Shown: piece by piece, positions 58,655-64,000 of the stretch
Layout of the letters: each line of letters opens with the position of its first letter
Position numbering within the stretch: the first letter of the stretch is position 1
Translations under genes and position numbers: made by a program
Origin: Marvania coccoides
Lineage: Eukaryota > Chlorophyta > Trebouxiophyceae > Chlorellales > Chlorellaceae
Assembly: GCA_963854735.1 (NCBI GenBank)
Contig: OY978109.1
Coordinates: forward strand, 806,001-870,000
DNA length: 64,000 bases
Direction: 5' to 3'
The notes under the pieces: model-generated
Databases searched by the model: none
Told to the model about the DNA's origin: nothing
Seen by the model: the letters and a program-made list of their open reading frames with translations, nothing else

Positions 58655-59336
58655 AATGCACAAAATATTTTTACAGGTTTCTGCCTGCGGGGGCCGCAAA
58701 AGTTTCGGAGGGCGTCAGAAATGTCACAAATACACTATGATATAGGGTTTTGAAATGCATGCCGGAACAATTGCGGCAAAAAACTCACTTGGGTGTGCGT
58801 AGATACCTTTTTGTAGAAAAAATACGGGCAAAACCCTAGCGAAAGAAGTAATCAGAATGCAAAGAAATTTGTCTTCTTTAAAAAAAAAAGTTGGACAAAA
58901 GAACAGTTCAACAGCTAATAGAAATGGTAAATTTGCGTGACTTCTAGGCAGCTTCTCGCGTTTTTTTTTTCGGCTTTGCGTTTACTGCATACATACATTA
59001 CAGGGCCATATATATATATATATATATATTGCGTTAATAAACTAACTCGGATCCTTTCGAATTCGCTTTAGGCATAGGCGATTGAAAGGCGGGCACTTTG
59101 TGAAAGCTTCGTCAAAAACCTCTGAAATATTGCAGTGGAAGCAATTCCACGCCGCGGGCGCTGTGAAAACCTTAGGAAGTAGAGTTCGAGGAACGCTCTT
59201 AAGGGCGGCATTGCCTTAATGGACGCGCTGGCGTGTCATTTATTGGGCGGAATTGCCCAGAGGCCATTTATTTTCCAAAGTGCTGCAGACATCTTAAAAA
59301 AATCAATGTATTTGAATATATAATAAAAAATAATCA
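58655..59336. other. Intergenic with retroelement tail and AT microsatellite
   Basis: Positions 58986-59005 again carry the GCATACATACATTACAGGG motif, followed by an (AT)n run at 59008-59029. No gene seen. Confidence 0.5.
58986..59005 (-). mobile_element. Retrotransposon 3'-end motif, third copy
   Basis: Minus-strand CCCTGTAATGTATGTATGC, shared with the termini at 3105-3140 and ~26195-26221, but without the upstream GACTTTAAA. Short, so chance similarity is not excluded. Confidence 0.4.
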
Positions 59337-61016
59337 TTAGATAAGCGAATCTCCGTAGCAGCTCAGCGCCTCTGCTGCCGCCGCCAGCCCCCTCTTCACC
59401 TCCAGCCTCGCTACCACTGCAGCCCACCTCCGCCCCCCCAGAGCGTCCCAGCCCTCACTGAGCAGCCCCTCATCCGTCTCAATGCTGGTCGGCAGCGCTG
59501 CCAGCTGCGCCACGCACCGCCTCCGCAGCTCAGCTGCAGACCGCCGCTCCCACTGCCGCTCATCCTCCCCCATCTCCGGAAAAGTTTCAGCAGCGCTTCT
59601 CGGCACGTTCCTCAAGTGCCCTGCCCCAAGAGATAGAAACGTGGCCGCCCGCCTTCGCGCCGCCACCGCCTCCTCCCCTTGTGCAGCCAGCAGCGCGTCG
59701 GGCGCAGAGGCGCCATTCAACTGAAAGCTCCTCGTCCCAGGGGCGACCCCGCCCTCGATGCCCAGCACAGCCATCAACCGGCCAGCGTGCACGCTGGGCT
59801 TGGGCGGCAGCCTCCCTTGGCTATCTTTATTACCGTCCATGGGGTCGCAAAAAGAAATTCTGTCGTACGGATTTCCAGGAAACACAAACCCGTAGTCGCG
59901 CATCAACTCCGCGTTGGATTTGTGCAGGCAGCCGTACGAGATGCAGACCTCCTGGCCAGGCGGAATGTCGCGCAGCGCCACCAGCTGAAATGCGTCCTGG
60001 GCGGCGTTGAATCGAAACTGGGCGTCGGGGGATGCGGAGTGGTTGGCAAAATCTGCGCAGGGCACCATCAACGACACGTCTTCGCCGTCCAAAGTTTCGC
60101 TGAAGCAGCGGCTGTTCACCATGCACACCGCCCACAGCATGTCTTCAAAAGTGGGCGCCAGTGACAGCTCGCGCAGCTCAGGCATGCCGGTGGCGGGGGA
60201 GAACACGGCGGCGTAGAGCGACGCGAGCTTGGCGCGCTCCGACTGCACTAGAGCCGTTAATTCGGGGACCTGCAGCTCTGCTGCCTCTTCTTCTCTGTAG
60301 TTCATGAGGCAGGTCATCTCACACTCCTGCATGCATTTCGCCGATTTTATTGGTGGTTAGGGTTTGATGAGAAAAAAGAGTTAAAAATAAAAAATAAAAA
60401 AATGCAATAATAGTGTTTGTTGAATGATTAAAATTCCAGTTTAATACCAGGCACTGACCAGTGGTAGGAGCTGAGTGTAGAGCTGCCAAATGCCAGTGCC
60501 GTGGGAACGCAGCCACAGCAGCCATGCGGTGAGTCGGGCCGCCCAGTGCACGTCTTGCCGAGCCAGAAAAGCCGCGAGGGGCAGCGGGAGTGGGCCGTGG
60601 AGGAGCTGCCAATCTGCCAACACCCGCCGACTGAACTTATCGCCGTGGTTGCGGGGTTCGTCCGTCACAGCCAACAGGTTGGCCCAGTCTACCTCCAGTA
60701 ACACAGTGCCGGCAGCGGTGGGGGTGGTGGTTGGCACTCTGAGGCCCCTCCCCAGCGGCGTCGGGCCCCCTTGAAGAATTGCCTCTGGAGCCACCATAGA
60801 AGCCAGCATGGCGAACTGGAACTCGAGGCTGGGAGGCGCTGCATTTGTTGCTGTTTGTCGAGAGACGGCGGGCCTGCGGCGTGTTTGTGTTGGGAGTATG
60901 GTTGAAGAAGGTGTGTGGCGGTTGCAGGGCACTCGGTGGTGCAAAAATGGGCCAATAGGAGAGCGAAGGAAGCGTGGTGCCCGCTCGATGGGGGTTCCCC
61001 GACATTTAGTTTCCAT
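59337..61016 (-). CDS. SET-domain protein methyltransferase (RuBisCO LSMT/SETD3-like)
   Basis: Exon 1 60459-61016 and exon 2 59337-60326; product 515 residues. A transit-like Arg/Thr-rich N-terminus precedes the split SET domain. Visible motifs are LAAFLARQDVHWAARLTAWL in the SET insert region, CADFANHS (~281), GQEVCISYG (~317) and RDYGFVF (~331), followed by a helical substrate-binding C-terminal domain. This architecture is that of plastid RuBisCO large-subunit/aldolase lysine methyltransferases and SETD3/4/6 relatives. The substrate is not readable from sequence; plastid location is inferred. Confidence 0.88.
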
Positions 61017-61690
61017 TCGATGCACCAAATCAATAAAATACCGCGATCATTGGAAATTTGGTCCACCTAATTTTCAAACATTTTCGCGTGAGTGAGCTTG
61101 AAAGTCGAATTCTTTGCTCAGCTGAGGTGCTAATTGAAATTGTTCTTTTGCATTAAAAATAAATTTATTTATCCCCGTCAGCAACCATTCTCTTCGTTGT
61201 TCTGATGGTGAATGTTGTTTTCCATGAGTCTGTAAAATCTCTCATTTGACATTAGGTCTTATTTATTTTTATTTTTATACTGAAATTCTTTGGATATTCT
61301 CCCACTGCAGCTGCGCTTTAGCCTGGGTGGGAAGTTTGCCGCGATCTTTATCTTTATTCTTCTCGGAAGCACCGCCCACTCTCTCAGAAGGAAGTGTCTG
61401 ACTTCATTGGGCTGTTTGAACATATCGGCGCCCCTTCCAAGGCAGGAACCACATCATGTTGATGGCTATGTGTCAGTTATTTTTGGTTGGTGGCTCCAGC
61501 AGAGCTTGCTGCTTGGAAAGAGGGCATTGTTATTAAATGACACCGTGTGTGAAGCCAGTTTTCTTCTAACTAATATGCGAATTAATTTGCTTTCGACTTT
61601 TGTAGACGTCGGTTCACCACAACGTTGCAAACACACATGGGTAAGTAAAATATTGAATGAATCTCACCCGTTCCTTTGATCATACGCAGG
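61017..61690. other. Intergenic, one weak ORF
   Basis: A 129-residue plus frame at 61290-61679 has a short hydrophobic stretch (KFAAIFIFILLGSTA) but otherwise AT-driven composition. I do not count it as a gene. Confidence 0.35.
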
Positions 61691-61820
61691 GGACAATGGA
61701 AGCTGCCGGAACTGTGGCGAAAGACCCACTGTTGGCCCTGTTGTCTACGGGCGGCGGCTGCTGGCCTGGCGGGGTCTTAGTTGGCAGGGTTTAATTACCT
61801 CCACATCGAAATTCAGAGGG

Positions 61821-62050
61821 TAGAAGACAAGCTAATGAGAAGGTGATTCAGAGGGAAGAAGAAAAGAGAAGAAAAGCTGGGGCCACAGCTATGGCAGATA
61901 GGAATGATCTAGTCGGTGGCAACCCAATACTTGCTGTCACCAGGCAGCAGCTAACTGGCGACCAGCGACTAGATCAGTCCTGATCTGGCCAAGCTGTGCC
62001 TCCAGCTTTTATTCTCCCCTCTGAATTCCCTTAATCAACTTGTTTTCTCC
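61821..62050. repeat. Long imperfect inverted repeat (hairpin)
   Basis: Left arm ~61821-61918 and right arm ~61964-62050 are imperfect reverse complements. A core of 11 exact bases (TGATCTAGTCG at 61905-61915 with CGACTAGATCA at 61966-61976) extends through AAAGCTGG...GCACAGCT and ATTCAGAGGG(G/A)AGAA segments. Loop of about 50 bases. Could be a MITE-like element or a hairpin RNA source. Confidence 0.75.
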
Positions 62051-62076
62051 CCCATCAGCTGCTGCTCAGTAAAAGT

Positions 62077-62147
62077 GGCAGGTAGTCTCCACGAGCTTAT
62101 CCTAGTTTGGCGTTTAAAAGCCAGGAAGTTGTCAGAGACTACCTGGC
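62077..62147. repeat. Second, shorter inverted repeat
   Basis: Arms GGCAGGTAGTCTCC (62077-62090) and AGAGACTACCTGGC (62134-62147) pair at 12 of 14 positions. Lies just beyond the right arm of the larger hairpin. Confidence 0.6.
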
Positions 62148-62477
62148 ATCCTGACCTAGTAAGGCTGAAAGCCTCTCCCTCGTTTCTGTGCAATTTTGCT
62201 TTCTTTGATTTTTCATTCATTATTTTGCATTCTTCCTTTGCTTGTTTCATTAGTCGGGCGATTATGTTTTGTTCCCATGCACATTTTATTTGGTGTAGAT
62301 GTAAAATCGCAAGTTGTGCTGATAGGCGCAGTGTGCAAGAACAAAGTCGGAAATGTAGTTGGCGCCTCTGTGGGTGCGCAGATGGTGAACAAAGTTCTTT
62401 CCCTCGAAAGGACAGTACTCTCAGCACCGCTCAAGTACAACTATATTATGGCATTGTTTCTTCATTTCCGCAGTCAA

Positions 62478-63929
62478 TTACAGCTTCGAGAGAGCATCCT
62501 GCAGCAGGTCCACCCTGAACTCCAGTCTTTCATTTTGTTCCTCTTTTTCCTGCACCTGCCTCCGCAGCTCAGCAATACGCTCCGAGTCTGCCGTGGCACG
62601 CTGCACCATCTCATCGTACTTGACACGCAGCACTGCCGTGTCTGCCAGGGCAATATCCAGCCGACGCAGCAGCTCCTCGCGGGCAGGGTGCTCTTCGACG
62701 GCAGCAGGCGCCTGAGTAACAGCAGCAGCAGCAGCTTGAGACAGAAAGATGCGGTTGGTGCGCGCCTTCTTGGATGCCCTCCCGTCTGACGGCTGGTCGT
62801 CATCATTTTCTGTAATTTCCGTGTCGTCTCCGTCCAGATCGTGGGACCCTTCCGCAATATTTTCCTCGGCCGTCTCTTCGCTCAGCTCGGCCGTCACCTG
62901 GTCGAGTGTTTTCTCGGGGATTGGCAGGGTCTCGCCGAATCGGTTCTCCACCAGGCACTCGGCAAATGTTTTCACGGAAAACACGCCAAGGTTGGATGCG
63001 ATCATGACCCGCTGCCAGGCCCCCTTGTGCACCGTGTTGGGGTCGCCCACGTGAGATCGGTAGTCGAGTGGCGCTTTTTTCCCGGGACCTGTCGCAAACC
63101 CGTCGCAGCAGGAGATACTGCCGTCCGCCATCACATTTCCCACCGGCTTCCGCCATTTTGCAGCGGCACCCTTGCGGTCAGGGACGCAAACGACGTTTCC
63201 GACGAAGATTAACTCCCACGCCAGGAGGTTGCGCAGCGTGACGTCGGCGGGTTTTGCCGGGACGATACCGGGGTCGCCGGGGAAGAGGGTCATCACCCAT
63301 GCAGGAATCTCCGGGAATTCGGTGCCGATGAGCAATTCCAAGAAGCGGCGGAGACACGTCAGGGATACCACCGGCGACGTGGTCGGAGAAGAGCGCGTGG
63401 AGTAGCTTTGGCACGGGGGAGGGTGCACCAGGTCGTGCGGCACGGATACCATGCGCTTCATGAAGGGGACTACCTCGCGTTCGTCAGCTTCCAACGACCT
63501 GCGGGCTATGACGTGCCACTCTTGATGGGGAAAGTGGTTCTCGGCGAAGGAGAACAGCTCAACAATATTCTTCTGCCAGGTGCGCAGCGCGGGGGGGTTG
63601 TCAGTACAGAGCATTGGCACGGACACCTCGCCAGCGCAACCCAGGATGCGGAGGCGTAGCGAAGTGGCAGTGGCGTTTTCGGAGGGGGCGTCGACCCCTG
63701 CCACGCTCAGGACGACACATACACCTGCCGCGATGAGGTCGTTGAAGTGAATGGCCGGGTTTCCGGTCAGTTTGCGCACTGCGCCTAAAACCTGGGCGGG
63801 CGTGGGAATGTCCTCCGGAGCCAGTGTCTCCAGGTAGTCGGTGTGGATGGAGCAGGAGCCAGGCTTGATGAGAGATGCCCAAACCGCGTCATTTTCGGGG
63901 TCGCCCCGGATGCCATGGAGCCCCTCCAT
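62478..63929 (-). CDS. Orphan intronless protein with C-terminal coiled coil
   Basis: 483 residues from the ATG at 63929; no introns, unlike most genes here. The N-terminal ~330 residues look globular (VLGAVRKLTGNPAIHFNDLI, CLRRFLELLIGTEFPEIPAW, GVFSVKTFAECLVENRFGET) but match no family I know. An acidic stretch (DLDGDDTEITENDDD) and a basic patch (RASKKARTNR, NLS-like) follow. The last ~70 residues form a heptad coiled coil (ELLRRLDIALADTAVLRVKY through NERLEFRVDLLQDALSKL). Adjacent hairpin repeats and the lack of introns suggest a mobile-element or gag-like origin, but nothing proves it. A TATTGCAG just upstream of the ATG may be the acceptor of a leader intron. Confidence 0.7.
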   Translation of the reverse strand: MEGLHGIRGDPENDAVWASLIKPGSCSIHTDYLETLAPEDIPTPAQVLGAVRKLTGNPAIHFNDLIAAGVCVVLSVAGVDAPSENATATSLRLRILGCAGEVSVPMLCTDNPPALRTWQKNIVELFSFAENHFPHQEWHVIARRSLEADEREVVPFMKRMVSVPHDLVHPPPCQSYSTRSSPTTSPVVSLTCLRRFLELLIGTEFPEIPAWVMTLFPGDPGIVPAKPADVTLRNLLAWELIFVGNVVCVPDRKGAAAKWRKPVGNVMADGSISCCDGFATGPGKKAPLDYRSHVGDPNTVHKGAWQRVMIASNLGVFSVKTFAECLVENRFGETLPIPEKTLDQVTAELSEETAEENIAEGSHDLDGDDTEITENDDDQPSDGRASKKARTNRIFLSQAAAAAVTQAPAAVEEHPAREELLRRLDIALADTAVLRVKYDEMVQRATADSERIAELRRQVQEKEEQNERLEFRVDLLQDALSKL

Positions 63930-64000
63930 TTATCTAGGTATCTGCAATATAGAAGCGCTACAGGTCGTGAAGAAGGAAATGAGATCGATGCCATGAATAA

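Noticed and set aside
61290..61679. 129-residue plus-strand ORF
   Set aside because: AT-driven composition, no start context, no domain.

Overview
The window is nuclear DNA of a photosynthetic eukaryote, most likely a green alga (Viridiplantae). Coding exons are GC-rich. They are interrupted by short (about 50-175 bp), AT-rich spliceosomal introns, and genes lie on both strands with small intergenic gaps. Plastid and plant-lineage proteins point to the green lineage: zeaxanthin epoxidase, an FKBP17-type immunophilin, a Rieske oxygenase with a transit peptide, an ESV1/LESV starch-binding protein, an ABA3-type molybdenum cofactor sulfurase, an ECA-type Ca2+-ATPase, and an MMD1/MS1-like PHD protein. 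I cannot place the genus from sequence alone. Exon boundaries were inferred by hand from splice signals, reading frame and conserved motifs; no transcript data were used.

Layout. 1-5.5 kb: 5' part of zeaxanthin epoxidase (-), an SDS22-like leucine-rich repeat protein (+), a Rieske oxygenase (+). 5.7-15.7 kb: short ankyrin ORF (-), FKBP17-like protein (-), secreted GPI-type protein (-), unknown protein (-), mitochondrial ABCB7/ATM-type ABC transporter (+), COX6B (-), NIPSNAP protein (-). 17-26 kb: cytosolic methionyl-tRNA synthetase (-), a small two-exon ORF (+), an SDR (+), a G-patch protein (+), an unknown protein (-) almost touching head-to-head an archaeal-type P-loop ATPase (+). 26.2-28.4 kb: a 5'-truncated, broken non-LTR retrotransposon (-). 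28.6-29.4 kb: ambiguous, possibly decayed coding sequence (-). 29.8-37 kb: one 2,175-residue PHD-finger protein (+) containing a pure run of 83 CAG codons. 37.6-46.3 kb: P-type Ca2+-ATPase (-), neuferricin-like cytochrome b5 domain protein (-), receptor-like kinase (-). 46.7-48.9 kb: ESV1/LESV starch protein (+). 49.6-53.7 kb: GH32 beta-fructofuranosidase with two large low-complexity insertions (-). 54-56.8 kb: molybdenum cofactor sulfurase (+). 57.4-61 kb: unknown Q/P/S-rich protein (-) and a SET-domain methyltransferase (-). 61.7-64 kb: two hairpin-forming inverted repeats and an intronless orphan ORF with a C-terminal coiled coil (-).

The genes are an ordinary eukaryotic mix, not a pathway cluster. 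The most unusual items are three GC-AG introns plus one junction that fits no canonical splice, the long pure CAG run inside a meiosis-type PHD protein, the archaeal-type ATPase with start codons 11 bp from its divergent neighbour, the retrotransposon tail seen at two further sites, and the long hairpin next to the orphan ORF.
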